A stretch of 64,000 bases of DNA from Pseudoalteromonas sp. CO133X (GTDB lineage Bacteria > Pseudomonadota > Gammaproteobacteria > Enterobacterales > Alteromonadaceae), in assembly GCA_004208945.1 (NCBI GenBank), contig SGPE01000030.1, forward strand, positions 1-64,000, written 5' to 3'. Within the stretch, counting starts at the first letter, position 1. Every line of letters begins with the position of its first letter. The translations under genes and the position numbers were made by a program. The notes below the pieces were generated by a model, which saw only the letters and a list, made by a program, of their open reading frames with translations, had not been told where the DNA came from and did not search any database. This document shows, piece by piece, positions 17,894-27,646 of this stretch.

Positions 17894-19362
17894 GCTAAAA
17901 AGTCAGCCAAATCAACAATGCTTTGTTCGCCTTCACGGTGATCAACAATGATCACTTCACGGCTAGCAAAATCAACTTTTAACTCGATTGAGCTGGTATC
18001 ATCATGCCAGCTTAAACGACACACACTGCCTTCACCTTTTGCAATAAACTCACCGTTAAATGCTGGGTGCTCATTACGTAATTGAATCAGCTTGATCAAA
18101 CCTTTCACCATAGGTTTAGCAAGTGCAGCATCAATGTCTTGCGCATTTAAGTAAGGGCGATTGATATCACGACCTACATTGGTACGAGCCAGTAATTCCA
18201 TATCGTTTTCACAAGCGAACAGGCCACCATAATAAACTTGTGGAATACCTGGCGCGAAGAACTGAATTGCACGCGCTAATAAATAATCAAAGTCATCTGC
18301 GCCCAAGGCATTGTAATATGTGCAGTTTACTTGATATAAATCGACATTACTTGCTGCTGCACCGGTTGCTAGGCGGCTTTGCCCTTCACTCTTTTCATGA
18401 ATGGTTTCAACCAAGTTATCAATTTCTGCTGCATTCAATAAACCGGGTTTATCACCCATTGGGCCTGCGTCAATGATGCCAATGCCATCATGGGTATCGA
18501 GAACCGTTAAACAGTTACGCGGCGAAATGGTTAGCCAGTTAAGTAAGGCTTGCGCATCATTGCTAAACAAGCTGTGTAAAATAAGGGGTGGTAAGGCAAA
18601 GTCATAGACCATATTTACACGCTTTGCGACTTCAACCTGAGTTTGAAAATGGCTATGGATCTCGGCAATGGTTTCCATACCCGCTTCATTTGCTTGCGCC
18701 GAAAGCTTATTTAAATACTCAAAGGTTTCATCCAGCATAAAGCAGTTTGTGCCAGCTTCTTTAATCGCATAGCCTGCCGCGTCTAAACGAATAATGTTGA
18801 CATTGTTGTCAGCAAATTTGCCAAGCACCGTATTTAAATACTCGATACCCGCCGTTGATTTCACATTAATATCAATTTGGTTATCGGTAAATGTGGTCCA
18901 AAAATCATAGGTTTGGCCATCACCACAGGCAATAGGTGTAAAACAGCTACCAGGGCGCGGACGATAAATCGCTTGTTGCTCAGCCTCAGACATACCATGT
19001 GGGAATACATCGTCTTTGGTTAGAAATAAATCCCAGAATTCAGACTGCTTACCTTTAGCTAGCACATCTTTAAATTGGAAAGATTGTGCTGAAACATGGT
19101 TAACAATTAAGTCAGCCATAAGGTCATAGTTTGCACCAAGCACGTTAATATCGCCCCAGCTACCAAGGCGCGAGTCTACTTCACTATGATCAATAGGATC
19201 AAAGCCAGCATCACTGCCATCAATCGGGTTATAAAATGGCAATAAATGTACACCTGCAAACACATTGTTAAGTGGGCCATTTAATAAATTACTCAATTCA
19301 TCAATACCTTGACCAGTAATACGGTCTGCATAGGTGATTAATTGCACTTTATTGTTGATCAT
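17890..19362 (-). CDS. GH13_18 glycoside phosphorylase, sucrose phosphorylase type
   Basis: The frame extends upstream to 19527, but ATG 19362 (MINNKVQLITYADR) is the family start and gives 490 residues, the usual length. Motifs match GH13 subfamily 18: DAGFDPIDHSEVDSRLG, nucleophile Asp194 in IRLDAAGY, acid/base Glu234 in TIAEIHSHF, and stabiliser Asp292 in VLDTHDGIG. Each is offset by two from the numbers I recall for the Bifidobacterium adolescentis enzyme. The reaction is reversible phosphorolysis to glucose 1-phosphate. Sucrose is the likeliest substrate; glucosylglycerol or sucrose 6'-phosphate phosphorylases share the fold and cannot be excluded by eye. It is cytoplasmic and divergent from its presumed permease. 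Confidence 0.85.
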   Translation of the reverse strand: MINNKVQLITYADRITGQGIDELSNLLNGPLNNVFAGVHLLPFYNPIDGSDAGFDPIDHSEVDSRLGSWGDINVLGANYDLMADLIVNHVSAQSFQFKDVLAKGKQSEFWDLFLTKDDVFPHGMSEAEQQAIYRPRPGSCFTPIACGDGQTYDFWTTFTDNQIDINVKSTAGIEYLNTVLGKFADNNVNIIRLDAAGYAIKEAGTNCFMLDETFEYLNKLSAQANEAGMETIAEIHSHFQTQVEVAKRVNMVYDFALPPLILHSLFSNDAQALLNWLTISPRNCLTVLDTHDGIGIIDAGPMGDKPGLLNAAEIDNLVETIHEKSEGQSRLATGAAASNVDLYQVNCTYYNALGADDFDYLLARAIQFFAPGIPQVYYGGLFACENDMELLARTNVGRDINRPYLNAQDIDAALAKPMVKGLIKLIQLRNEHPAFNGEFIAKGEGSVCRLSWHDDTSSIELKVDFASREVIIVDHREGEQSIVDLADFLA

Positions 19363-19384
19363 AATTGTTAATACCAAGTTGAAA

Positions 19385-19398
19385 CTTAATCGATTAAG
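19385..19398. promoter_or_regulatory. LacI-type operator between phosphorylase and MFS genes
   Basis: Perfect 14-bp palindrome CTTAATCGATTAAG, identical to the copy at 20812. It lies 22 bp from the phosphorylase start and about 100 bp before the MFS start, so one site can control both divergent genes. Confidence 0.8.
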
Positions 19399-19500
19399 AT
19401 ATATCTTTAACCACGACAGCAAATTATTCAAGCAGTTTTTATCGTTTTTATACACTAATATACATAGTAAAGGCGCAGACCTTTCGGTGGGGATACAACA

Positions 19501-20721
19501 ATGAGTAGAACACACGATCCTTTGCAAACCATTAGATGGCTGACATACATGATGTTTTTTATGTTTGCGATGACCTCTGATGCGGTTGGTATGATTATTC
19601 CTGAGCTTATCGAAGAATTTAATTTAACTATGACCCAAGCCAGTGCCTTTCATTATGCGCCTATGGCACTTATTGCTTTTAGTGGCCTGTTTTTAGGTTT
19701 TTTGGCCGACAGTTTTGGGCGCAAGCAAACCATCATACTAGGACTCGGCATCTTCACTATTTGCTGTTTTCTGTTTGCCGTTAGCAGCAGTTTTAGCATA
19801 TTTGTAGTGCTGCTTAGCTGTATTGGTCTTGCAATTGGCCTATTTAAAACGGGTGCTTTGGCGCTGTTAGGTGATATTTCTACAAACAATTTAGAGCATA
19901 CAAAAACCATGAATTTGGTCGAAGGCTTCTTTGGTGTTGGCGCTATTGTAGGCCCTGCGCTTGTCAGCTTTTTAATCACCAGACAAGTAAGCTGGACTTA
20001 CCTTTATGTTATCGCTGGGGTTTTATGCTTAGTTCTAACCTTAATTGCTTGGCGTGCAGATTATCCAAAGCCTAAAAAACTTGAAGAACACGCAAAACCG
20101 GCCTCTCTTGCAACCACCATGAGCATGATGAAAAACCCTTACGCACTTGGCTTTTCGTTAGCGATTGCTCTTTATGTTGCAACCGAAGTGGCAATATACG
20201 TATGGATGCCTACTCTGCTTGGCGACTACACTGGCCCGTGGCAATTGCTGGCAACCTATGCACTGACTTTATTTTTCATTTTACGCGCTGCGGGGCGTTT
20301 CTTAGCGGTGTGGCTGTTAAATCACTTAAGCTGGCAAGCGGCGATGCTGTATTTAAGCTTAGGGATCGCACTGTGTTATTTAGGTTTAATCTTCGGTGGC
20401 GTTGATTGGGCGGTATTCTTACTCCCCTTATCTGGGCTGTTCATGTCAATGATCTACCCAACTTTAAACTCGAAAGGTATTTCTTGTTTTGCCGTTCAAC
20501 AGCACGGTGCGGTAGCTGGGGTTATTTTGTTTTTTACCGCCCTTTCGGCTGCTGCAGGCCCATTATTAATGGGTGTGATCAGTGACTACTTTGGCCACAT
20601 TCGGTACGGCTTTTATCTCGCTACAGGCTTCGCATGTTTATTGTTTTTAGCCATGCTATATAACTACTTACGTAACCCTGCTGAGCAAGCGTTAACGCAA
20701 CACAGTGCACTGAGTCACTAA
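19501..20721 (+). CDS. MFS sugar permease of the GH13_18 locus
   Basis: A 406-residue major facilitator protein with twelve helices. The loop between helices 2 and 3 carries LADSFGRKQT, the MFS motif. ATG 19501 follows GGGGAT. Between an intracellular phosphorylase and an outer-membrane receptor with the same operator, its job is almost certainly inner-membrane uptake of the intact glycoside. This replaces a PTS, which is absent here. It is not close enough to a characterised permease for me to name it. Confidence 0.8.
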   Translation: MSRTHDPLQTIRWLTYMMFFMFAMTSDAVGMIIPELIEEFNLTMTQASAFHYAPMALIAFSGLFLGFLADSFGRKQTIILGLGIFTICCFLFAVSSSFSIFVVLLSCIGLAIGLFKTGALALLGDISTNNLEHTKTMNLVEGFFGVGAIVGPALVSFLITRQVSWTYLYVIAGVLCLVLTLIAWRADYPKPKKLEEHAKPASLATTMSMMKNPYALGFSLAIALYVATEVAIYVWMPTLLGDYTGPWQLLATYALTLFFILRAAGRFLAVWLLNHLSWQAAMLYLSLGIALCYLGLIFGGVDWAVFLLPLSGLFMSMIYPTLNSKGISCFAVQQHGAVAGVILFFTALSAAAGPLLMGVISDYFGHIRYGFYLATGFACLLFLAMLYNYLRNPAEQALTQHSALSH

Positions 20722-20781
20722 AAAAAATCGTTAAAAATCAATTATCGAACATAAATTGTGCAAGTTTTTCACTAAAAAGAC

Positions 20782-20825
20782 TTGCACTGTGTAAAATTAT
20801 TGCTATCTTCACTTAATCGATTAAG
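20782..20825 (+). promoter_or_regulatory. Promoter and operator of the sugar TBDR gene
   Basis: TTGCAC (20782-20787) and TATCTT (20804-20809) are spaced 16 bp. The perfect palindrome CTTAATCGATTAAG (20812-20825) follows at once, over the expected transcription start, a typical repressor position. The TBDR ATG is at 20873 after GAGG. Confidence 0.7.
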
Positions 20826-20872
20826 ATAACAATTTAGACAACAAACCATCTGGGATTGAGACGAGGCACATT

Positions 20873-23272
20873 ATGACAACACACAAACATGCCCTTTACA
20901 CATTAAGCGCGCTTGCATTAGCAATAAGCCAAAACTTACACGCCGAAGAGCAAGCACAACCAGAGGCCAAAAAAAGTGGCCTTGAAACAATCGTTGTAAC
21001 AGGTGTACCACGCCGCACAACTATCATGGCATCAAGCTCATCGGTTAGCAGTGTGACATTAGCTGAAATTGAAGTATCAACACCTCGTTCTACTGCAGAA
21101 GCCTTCAGAACAATCCCGGGTGTGCGCTCAGAATCGACGGGCGGTGAAGGTAACGCGAATATCGCGGTGCGTGGCTTACCGGTTGCATCGGGCGGTGCTA
21201 AATTCTTGCAACTGCAAGAAGATGGCTTACCTGTTATGCAGTTTGGCGATATTGCCTTTGGTAACGCAGATATTTTCATGCGCTTAGATTCAACAGTACA
21301 AAGTGTTGAATCAATCCGTGGTGGCTCAGCCTCAACAGCAGCAAGTGATGCTCCTGGGGGTATTATCAACTTTATTTCAAAAACAGGTGAGAACGAATCA
21401 GGTAGTGTATCAACCACTGTTGGCCTTGATTATGACTCAATTCGTACAGACTTTGAGTATGGTACGTACCTAAACGACAGCGTGCGTTATCACATTGGTG
21501 GTTTTGTGCGTCAAGGTGAAGGCCCTCGTGAAACTGGTTATACATCTAATAAAGGTGGCCAAATTAAGGCAAACCTGACCAAAGAATTTGATGCCGGTTA
21601 TGTGCGTGTTTACTTTAAACACCTTGATGATAAAAGCGTAGGTTACCTCCCTATGCCTATGTATTCAAATGGTGACTCAATCCCAGGTTTTGATGCGCAA
21701 TCAGATACGCCGCATTCTGCTCTTTTCACACAAACTCTGCGTTTAAATGGTGATAACCAAATCAGTACAGGCGATATGACCGACGGTATGAACCCAGTTG
21801 TTACCTCAGTGGGTTTTGAAGCGGCATTTGATTTAGAAAACGACTGGCGCATCGAAAACCGCTTCAGAACATCATCAGTAAGCGGTAACTTTATTTCTCT
21901 TATTCCAGCTGAAGTTGCAAGTGCAAGCTCTATTGCTTCTAGTATTGGTGGTGATGGTGCATCGCTTGTTTATGCAAATGGTGGTTCAGCAGGCCAAACT
22001 TATGGCGATGACGATTTAGCAATGCGTATTCACACTTTCGATGTAACGCTAAACGACATGGGTTCAATAGTTAATGACCTTAAGTTAACTAAGTCGTTCT
22101 CTGATGACACCAGTGTAACCTTTGGTTACTTTGCATCAAGCCAATCAATCGATATGTCGTGGCTTTGGAACTCATATGTTATGGAGCTTAAAGGCGACAA
22201 CGCTGCATTACTTGACGTTTACGCTGCCAATGGCGACAGTTACTCAGATAATGGCTTGTACGCTTATGGCACACCTTACTGGGGTAACTGCTGTCAACGT
22301 AACTACGATACTGAATACGAAACACGCGCACCTTACATTAACTTAGCCACTAAATTTGGCGATTTAAGCATTGATGCAAGTGCTCGGTATGATTCAGGTG
22401 AAGCACGCGGTAACTACGCAGGTGCAGTAACATCTACTATTGATATGAATGGCGACGGTACCATCTCAATTCCTGAGCAAAGTGTTGTTGGTATTGATAA
22501 CGCGAACCCAAGCATTGTTAACTACGACTGGCACTACAGCTCATACTCAATTGGTGCGAACTACCAAATTGATCCAAGCTTTGCGACATTTGCCCGTTTA
22601 AGTAAAGGCGGCCGCGCAAATGCAGACCGCTTATTATTTGGTAAAGTAGAAGCAGATGGTTCGGTTGCCGAAGCCGATGCAATTGATGAAGTAAACCAAT
22701 ACGAAATCGGTGTGAAAAAACGTTTTGATTCGCTATCAGTATTTGCAACAGCATTCTACGCAGAAACAGAAGAGCAAAACTTTGAAGCGACATCACAAAA
22801 ATTCTTTGACCGCGAGTACGAAGCAAAAGGTATTGAGGTTGAATCAACCTACTACCTTGGTGATTGGGATTTCCGTGGTAACTTTACTTGGACAGACGCA
22901 GAAATTGCTAAAGATGCGTTATCGCCAGAATTAGTCGGTAATACACCACGTCGTCAAGCTGACCTAATCTACTCATTAATGGCAACTTACAACTTTGACA
23001 AAGGTGCTGCTGGCCTAAGCTTTATTGGTACAACGGATGCTTACGCACAAGACAGTAACGACCTTAAATTTGATGGCTATACACAAGTGAATGGCTTTGT
23101 AAGTTACAACCTGTCTGAAAACTTAAGTCTATCGCTTAACGTGAATAACCTGTTCGACACCGTAGGTATCACAGAAGCAGAAGAAGGCTCAGTACCAGAT
23201 AACAACATTATCCGTGCCCGTACTATTAACGGCCGTACAACGTCGCTTACTTTAAAATATTCTTTTTATTAA
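20873..23272 (+). CDS. TonB-dependent receptor for the GH13_18 substrate
   Basis: A 799-residue outer-membrane receptor with a signal peptide cleaved near NLHAEEQ. A TonB-box-like segment (LETIVVTG) and plug domain (PRSTAEAFRTIPGVRSES, IAVRGLPVAS, VESIRGGSASTAASDAPGG) come before a barrel ending LTLKYSFY. Its barrel includes an EF-hand-like Ca-binding pattern (DMNGDGTISIPE). Operator and position place it in the same regulon as the phosphorylase and permease, so it should carry the same oligosaccharide or glycoside across the outer membrane. A terminator follows. Confidence 0.9.
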   Translation: MTTHKHALYTLSALALAISQNLHAEEQAQPEAKKSGLETIVVTGVPRRTTIMASSSSVSSVTLAEIEVSTPRSTAEAFRTIPGVRSESTGGEGNANIAVRGLPVASGGAKFLQLQEDGLPVMQFGDIAFGNADIFMRLDSTVQSVESIRGGSASTAASDAPGGIINFISKTGENESGSVSTTVGLDYDSIRTDFEYGTYLNDSVRYHIGGFVRQGEGPRETGYTSNKGGQIKANLTKEFDAGYVRVYFKHLDDKSVGYLPMPMYSNGDSIPGFDAQSDTPHSALFTQTLRLNGDNQISTGDMTDGMNPVVTSVGFEAAFDLENDWRIENRFRTSSVSGNFISLIPAEVASASSIASSIGGDGASLVYANGGSAGQTYGDDDLAMRIHTFDVTLNDMGSIVNDLKLTKSFSDDTSVTFGYFASSQSIDMSWLWNSYVMELKGDNAALLDVYAANGDSYSDNGLYAYGTPYWGNCCQRNYDTEYETRAPYINLATKFGDLSIDASARYDSGEARGNYAGAVTSTIDMNGDGTISIPEQSVVGIDNANPSIVNYDWHYSSYSIGANYQIDPSFATFARLSKGGRANADRLLFGKVEADGSVAEADAIDEVNQYEIGVKKRFDSLSVFATAFYAETEEQNFEATSQKFFDREYEAKGIEVESTYYLGDWDFRGNFTWTDAEIAKDALSPELVGNTPRRQADLIYSLMATYNFDKGAAGLSFIGTTDAYAQDSNDLKFDGYTQVNGFVSYNLSENLSLSLNVNNLFDTVGITEAEEGSVPDNNIIRARTINGRTTSLTLKYSFY

Positions 23273-23292
23273 TCACGCTCCTCCCTCGTTTT

Positions 23293-23315
23293 AGCCCAGC
23301 ATTTACTGGGCTTTT
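23293..23315 (+). terminator. Intrinsic terminator after the sugar TBDR gene
   Basis: Stem AGCCCAG / CTGGGCT with a six-base loop and TTTT, 20 bp after the stop codon. Confidence 0.75.
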
Positions 23316-23460
23316 CCGCTTTAATAACCAGCTTTTTCACTTCACTTAATCAAATACTCTTAATTACTCTCTTTCTAACAAAAACATTGATAATAAGTTA
23401 ATACTTTGATCTATAATCAACTTGTGCAAGAAGTATCAACCATATGAATTAGGAACATAC

Positions 23461-24546
23461 ATGTTTGTCTCTAGCAAAAGCCACTCTTTACTCCAAGATC
23501 AATACAACGCGCTATTAGCTGAAGTTGAGGCACTTAAAGCCGACAATCACGTATTACGTGACGAAAACGAACGCTTAGAAGCAAAATTACATCAGCAAGC
23601 TGATGATGCAGACCAACTGTTCCTTGCCAACTTATTGAATAGTTCGATTGAATGTATCACGCAAATTGAGGGCGTACGCCAAACTGTACTCGACTCATAC
23701 CTTGTTATCGAAGAAGAAAGCCAAGTTACTTTACAAATAAGCCAACTACTAAACGACTCGAATAACGCTCTGCAACATATTGTCAGTGAAATGGCGAGTA
23801 TGGCAGGCAAAATGGGCAGCATGACCAGTAACATTACGGGCCTTTCTGATATGGCGGATAGCATCAATACCTTTGTATCAACCATTTCTAAAATTTCTGA
23901 TCAAACCAACTTACTCGCGCTTAACGCTGCGATTGAAGCTGCCCGTGCGGGTGAGGCTGGTCGTGGCTTTAGCGTTGTTGCCGACGAAGTGCGTACGCTT
24001 GCAACCAACACCAATAAATCAGCACAAGAAGTGTCTGATCTAGTAAAAGAGATCATCAACAAAACCAGCGAAACAGTGACCTCGGTTGAAGATATCCAGC
24101 AAAACAACACTCAGCTTTCAACCAGTTTTGATACGCTAAACAATGACTATGGTTCAATCATGAGCCACTGTGATTCGATGAAAGAAACGATTATTAATGC
24201 AGCCACACGCTCATTTGTGCAAACCGTAAAACTAGATCACATTGTTTGGAAAGGTGAAGTCTATGCGGTTGCTAATGGCACAAGTAACAAGTCGATTGAT
24301 GACTTTTCAGACCATACTATGTGCCGATTAGGCAAATGGTATAATTCAGAGCAATCAAGTAGCTTCAAACAGCACAATGCTTATCGTCAATTAGAAGAGC
24401 CACATCGTGAAGTTCATCGCAATGGTGTTGAAGCATTAGTCATGCTGCAAACTGGCAATAAAGACGCAGCGATTAATCACATTAATAAGATGGAAGCAGC
24501 CAGTGAACATGTGATGAATTTACTTGATCAACTCGCTAATGGGTAG
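23461..24546 (+). CDS. Soluble methyl-accepting chemoreceptor with C-terminal CZB zinc domain
   Basis: ATG 23461, after AGGA, gives 361 residues; a longer frame from 23422 is less likely. There is no membrane segment or signal peptide. Residues 8-55 are a coiled coil. The signalling hairpin tip is [20 protein letters not shown] and [12 protein letters not shown]. Residues 240-361 form a CZB domain with the zinc-ligand pattern [17 protein letters not shown] and HREVHRNG. Cytoplasmic receptors of this layout sense oxidants or zinc through the Cys/His site (TlpD is the known example). It is monocistronic here. Confidence 0.9.
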   Translation: MFVSSKSHSLLQDQYNALLAEVEALKADNHVLRDENERLEAKLHQQADDADQLFLANLLNSSIECITQIEGVRQTVLDSYLVIEEESQVTLQISQLLNDSNNALQHIVSEMASMAGKMGSMTSNITGLSDMADSINTFVSTISKISDQTNLLALNAAIEAARAGEAGRGFSVVADEVRTLATNTNKSAQEVSDLVKEIINKTSETVTSVEDIQQNNTQLSTSFDTLNNDYGSIMSHCDSMKETIINAATRSFVQTVKLDHIVWKGEVYAVANGTSNKSIDDFSDHTMCRLGKWYNSEQSSSFKQHNAYRQLEEPHREVHRNGVEALVMLQTGNKDAAINHINKMEAASEHVMNLLDQLANG

Positions 24547-24560
24547 TTACTCATAATTAA

Positions 24561-24595
24561 CCCCCCCAGTAATTGGAATGTCCAACTATTGGGGG
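24561..24595. terminator. Long hairpin between convergent genes
   Basis: A 14-bp stem (CCCCCAGTAATTGG with CCAACTATTGGGGG, one wobble and one mismatch) between the chemoreceptor and the convergent MFS gene. T-tracts are poor, so the terminator call is uncertain. Confidence 0.4.
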
Positions 24596-24635
24596 TCACT
24601 TCACAAATGCTCGGTCTTTTATCTATTTAAGCTAA

Positions 24636-25847
24636 TTACTCAACTAGGCCTTCTTGTCGCACTGGCATAACAGCTCCTTGCTGCTCTTGACGCTTCACAT
24701 AGCTAAACAACAACAAACACCCTAGTGCCAAGCTTGCAGCTAGCATAGAACCAAGGGTTGCGAATCTAAAACTATAAAACTGTGCAATAACCCCTGCTGC
24801 CCCTGCCCCACACATAACGCCGAGTTTAATTGCGTTGGTATAAAACGCTGAGGTAAACCCTATTCGTTCGGGGAGCTGATCTTGTAATACGGTTAAGCCA
24901 ATACCCGCGAAAACACCGTAAAACAGCCCATTTAAAACTTGCAGCGCGATTAAATGCCACACTTGAGTAGCAAAAAACACCCCTAAATAAAATACAATGG
25001 CACAACAAAATGCGAGGGCAAGCATCGAGACTTTACTGTATTTTTTAGCAAGCTTTGCTCCATATAGCATGATAGGAATTTCTAACAGTGCCACTACCCC
25101 CATAAACAGCCCTGGGGTATGTTCAGCAAATCCTAGTTCTGTAATGCTATAAAGCGGCAGTGCTGATGAATACATAATATTGCCCGTTGAACCAAGCATA
25201 ATAGCTAAGCCTAGCAACCAAAATGATAAACTTGTTGCTTCTGCTGGCTCTAAAGCGTGTTGTGCTTTTTTAGCGCTGTAGTCAGGAATAAACTTAAATG
25301 CAAAGATTAGCGCAACCAAGGCACACACCGCAGCAAAATAAAACGAGCGGCTAAACTCGCCTCCAGCGGCTAACAAATAACCAAGCGGCGGGCCGCCCAC
25401 CCAAGCAAAGGAAATAGCAGCACGTAAACGCGAATTAAAGCTAGTAATATCGATGTTCTGCTGACGCCCAGCCCATTGTCTTGCCACGGTCATCATTTGC
25501 GGAATTGCCGCATTGCCCATCGCAAGAAACAACACGCCTGCGAGCAGGACTTGCCAAAATGCAGTGGCATTCGCAAAAGTCACTAACGCACACACCATAC
25601 CTGATACAGCAACCATAAATAACTTACGCGCACTGGTGCCTTTATCAGCCATGCCACCTAGCCACTGACTAATAACTAACCCAGTAATGGTGACCGCCAC
25701 CATATAAATACCCAAATATACGGGCGGTGTTTGCAGCCCTTCGACAATGAATAAGCTCATCAACGGGTTAACGAATGCTCCCATTAACCCAGTTAGCATA
25801 CTTAGAAGAATAAAAATTACACCATGCTGTCTCAGCAATGCTTTCAT
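24636..25847 (-). CDS. MFS transporter, SetA/SetB-like sugar efflux type
   Basis: A 403-residue protein with twelve membrane helices. Features recall the Set (sugar efflux transporter) family: FVNPLMSLFIVEGL at the N-terminus, GMADKGTSARKL in the 2-3 loop, FNSRLRAAISFAWVGGPPLGY in the middle and GLFYGVFAGIGLTVLQDQLP. Set proteins export sugars or analogues and relieve sugar-phosphate stress. It is transcribed alone, convergent to the chemoreceptor and divergent from katB. Transport direction cannot be shown from sequence. Confidence 0.75.
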   Translation of the reverse strand: MKALLRQHGVIFILLSMLTGLMGAFVNPLMSLFIVEGLQTPPVYLGIYMVAVTITGLVISQWLGGMADKGTSARKLFMVAVSGMVCALVTFANATAFWQVLLAGVLFLAMGNAAIPQMMTVARQWAGRQQNIDITSFNSRLRAAISFAWVGGPPLGYLLAAGGEFSRSFYFAAVCALVALIFAFKFIPDYSAKKAQHALEPAEATSLSFWLLGLAIMLGSTGNIMYSSALPLYSITELGFAEHTPGLFMGVVALLEIPIMLYGAKLAKKYSKVSMLALAFCCAIVFYLGVFFATQVWHLIALQVLNGLFYGVFAGIGLTVLQDQLPERIGFTSAFYTNAIKLGVMCGAGAAGVIAQFYSFRFATLGSMLAASLALGCLLLFSYVKRQEQQGAVMPVRQEGLVE

Positions 25848-25959
25848 TCACAACCCCACATTAATACGACACGTGAACAGATAATTTAAAGGGCGCAAAT
25901 TATACACAGTTTTAGCGAAAACTTCATTTTGTAATACAAATGAAATTAAAACCCTATTG

Positions 25960-25996
25960 ATAGATATTAACTATCATATTGATAGAAACAATCAGT
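25960..25996. promoter_or_regulatory. OxyR-like binding site upstream of katB
   Basis: ATAGATATTAACTAT (25960-25974) matches the OxyR half-site ATAGntnnnanCTAT exactly. After seven bases, ATAGAAACAATCAGT (25982-25996) matches a second half-site with few changes. The seven-base spacing equals that of the known consensus. It ends about 75 bp before the katB start. Confidence 0.75.
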
Positions 25997-26073
25997 TTTA
26001 CCAAACCAAAACGCCTTCATATAATGGCTGCAACAAAACGCCAATACCTTGGTGACTTATGAAGAGGTTTATT

Positions 26074-27588
26074 ATGAAATTTAATCGCACACTGACTTTA
26101 AGCACACTTGCTCTTGCAATCAGCCTTCCTGCATCCGCTGCTACACTTACCAAAGACAATGGTGCAGCTGTGGGTGATAACCAAAACTCTATAACAGCTG
26201 GCCCGCGTGGCAGCGTTTTACTTGAAGACGTTCATCTAATTCAAAAACTGCAACGTTTTGCTCGCGAACGTATTCCTGAGCGTGTTGTTCATGCTCGTGG
26301 TACAGGTGCACATGGTGTGTTTGTTGCGAGTAAAAACCTTGAAGACCTAACCATTGCTGCGCCGTTTGCACAAGCAGGCAAAGAAACAGAGGTATTCGTT
26401 CGTTTTTCATCGGTTATTCACGGTAAAGGTAGCCCTGAAACTCTACGTGACCCACGCGGTTTTGCTACTAAGTTTTATACCGATCAAGGTAACTGGGACT
26501 TAGTGGGTAATAACTTACCGGTGTTCTTTATTCGTGATGCAATTAAATTTCCAGATATGGTGCATTCATTAAAACCATCTCCAGTTGATAACATTCAAGA
26601 TCCAAATCGCTTTTTTGATTTTTTCTCACATGAACCAGGTTCAACACATATGCTGACATGGGTTTATAGTGACCATGGAACACCAGCAAGCCTACGTAAA
26701 ATGGATGGCTTTGGGGTGCATTCTTATAAAATGATCAACAAAGACGGTGACGTAAAATACGTAAAATTTCATTGGCTTAGCCAGCAAGGCATTGAAAACT
26801 TAAATGCTAAGCAAGTTGCTGAAGTACAAGGTAAAGATTTTCAGCATTTAACCCGTGATCTGTATCAAGAAATCAATAACGGTAATTTCCCGAAATGGGA
26901 TTTATATATCAAAGTATTAGACCCATCTGAACTGGATGACTTTGATTACAACCCGTTAGATGCAACAAAAATGTGGTTAGGTGTTAAAGAGACTAAAGTG
27001 GGTACCATGACACTAAACCGTATGCCGGGCAACTTCTTCCAAGCAACAGAACAAGTCGCTATGGCCCCTGCGAATATCATTCCGGGTATTGAACCATCAG
27101 AAGATCGTTTATTACAAGGTCGTGTGTTTTCATATGCCGACACCCAAATGTATCGTCTAGGTGCAAACCACCAGCAGTTGCCAATTAACCGCGCCAAAGT
27201 AGAAGTGGTTAATTACAACCAAGACGGTGCGATGAACTTTAGCCATACCACCAGCAATGTGAACTATCAGCCAAGCCATGAAAACGTGCAAGAAAACCCT
27301 GTTGCTCGTAAGGCTCAAACTAAGCTGGCTGGCTATGTTCAACAAGCAGCGATTAAAAAGCAGCAAAACTTTGCTCAAGCTGGCGTGTTATATCAAAGCT
27401 TTACTAAACAACAGCGCACAAACCTGATCAACAACTTAGCGGGTGATTTAGGGAAGGTAAAAGATAGCAAGGTAAAGCACATTATGCTCAGCCACTTTTA
27501 CAAAGCAGACAGCGAATATGGTACGCGCTTAACCAAAGCCGTCGGCGGTAACCTAGCGACGGTGAAAAAACTAGCAAGCTCACTTTAA
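26074..27588 (+). CDS. katB: Periplasmic monofunctional heme catalase
   Basis: An earlier ATG at 26059 lies inside the ribosome-binding site: GAAGAGG precedes ATG 26074, which gives 504 residues. The signal peptide runs to ALAISLPASA, so the enzyme is exported. The catalytic His is in RVVHARGTGAHGVF, the distal Asn region is NNLPVFFIRD, and the heme-ligand Tyr is in RVFSYADTQMYRLG. It is a small-subunit, clade 3-type catalase that degrades hydrogen peroxide. The ankyrin gene directly downstream matches the katB-ankB pair known from Pseudomonas. An OxyR-like site lies upstream. Confidence 0.92.
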   Translation: MKFNRTLTLSTLALAISLPASAATLTKDNGAAVGDNQNSITAGPRGSVLLEDVHLIQKLQRFARERIPERVVHARGTGAHGVFVASKNLEDLTIAAPFAQAGKETEVFVRFSSVIHGKGSPETLRDPRGFATKFYTDQGNWDLVGNNLPVFFIRDAIKFPDMVHSLKPSPVDNIQDPNRFFDFFSHEPGSTHMLTWVYSDHGTPASLRKMDGFGVHSYKMINKDGDVKYVKFHWLSQQGIENLNAKQVAEVQGKDFQHLTRDLYQEINNGNFPKWDLYIKVLDPSELDDFDYNPLDATKMWLGVKETKVGTMTLNRMPGNFFQATEQVAMAPANIIPGIEPSEDRLLQGRVFSYADTQMYRLGANHQQLPINRAKVEVVNYNQDGAMNFSHTTSNVNYQPSHENVQENPVARKAQTKLAGYVQQAAIKKQQNFAQAGVLYQSFTKQQRTNLINNLAGDLGKVKDSKVKHIMLSHFYKADSEYGTRLTKAVGGNLATVKKLASSL

Positions 27589-27608
27589 TTCACTCTCCCA
27601 ACCTTGAT

Positions 27609-27635
27609 GAGGAAGGCACGTCCTTCCTCTTTTTT
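27609..27635 (+). terminator. Intrinsic terminator between katB and ankB
   Basis: Perfect eight-base stem GAGGAAGG / CCTTCCTC, then six T. The ankB ribosome-binding site (AGGAG) starts right after it, so ankB would be made by readthrough or at a reduced level. Confidence 0.8.
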
Positions 27636-27646
27636 AGGAGTTAACT

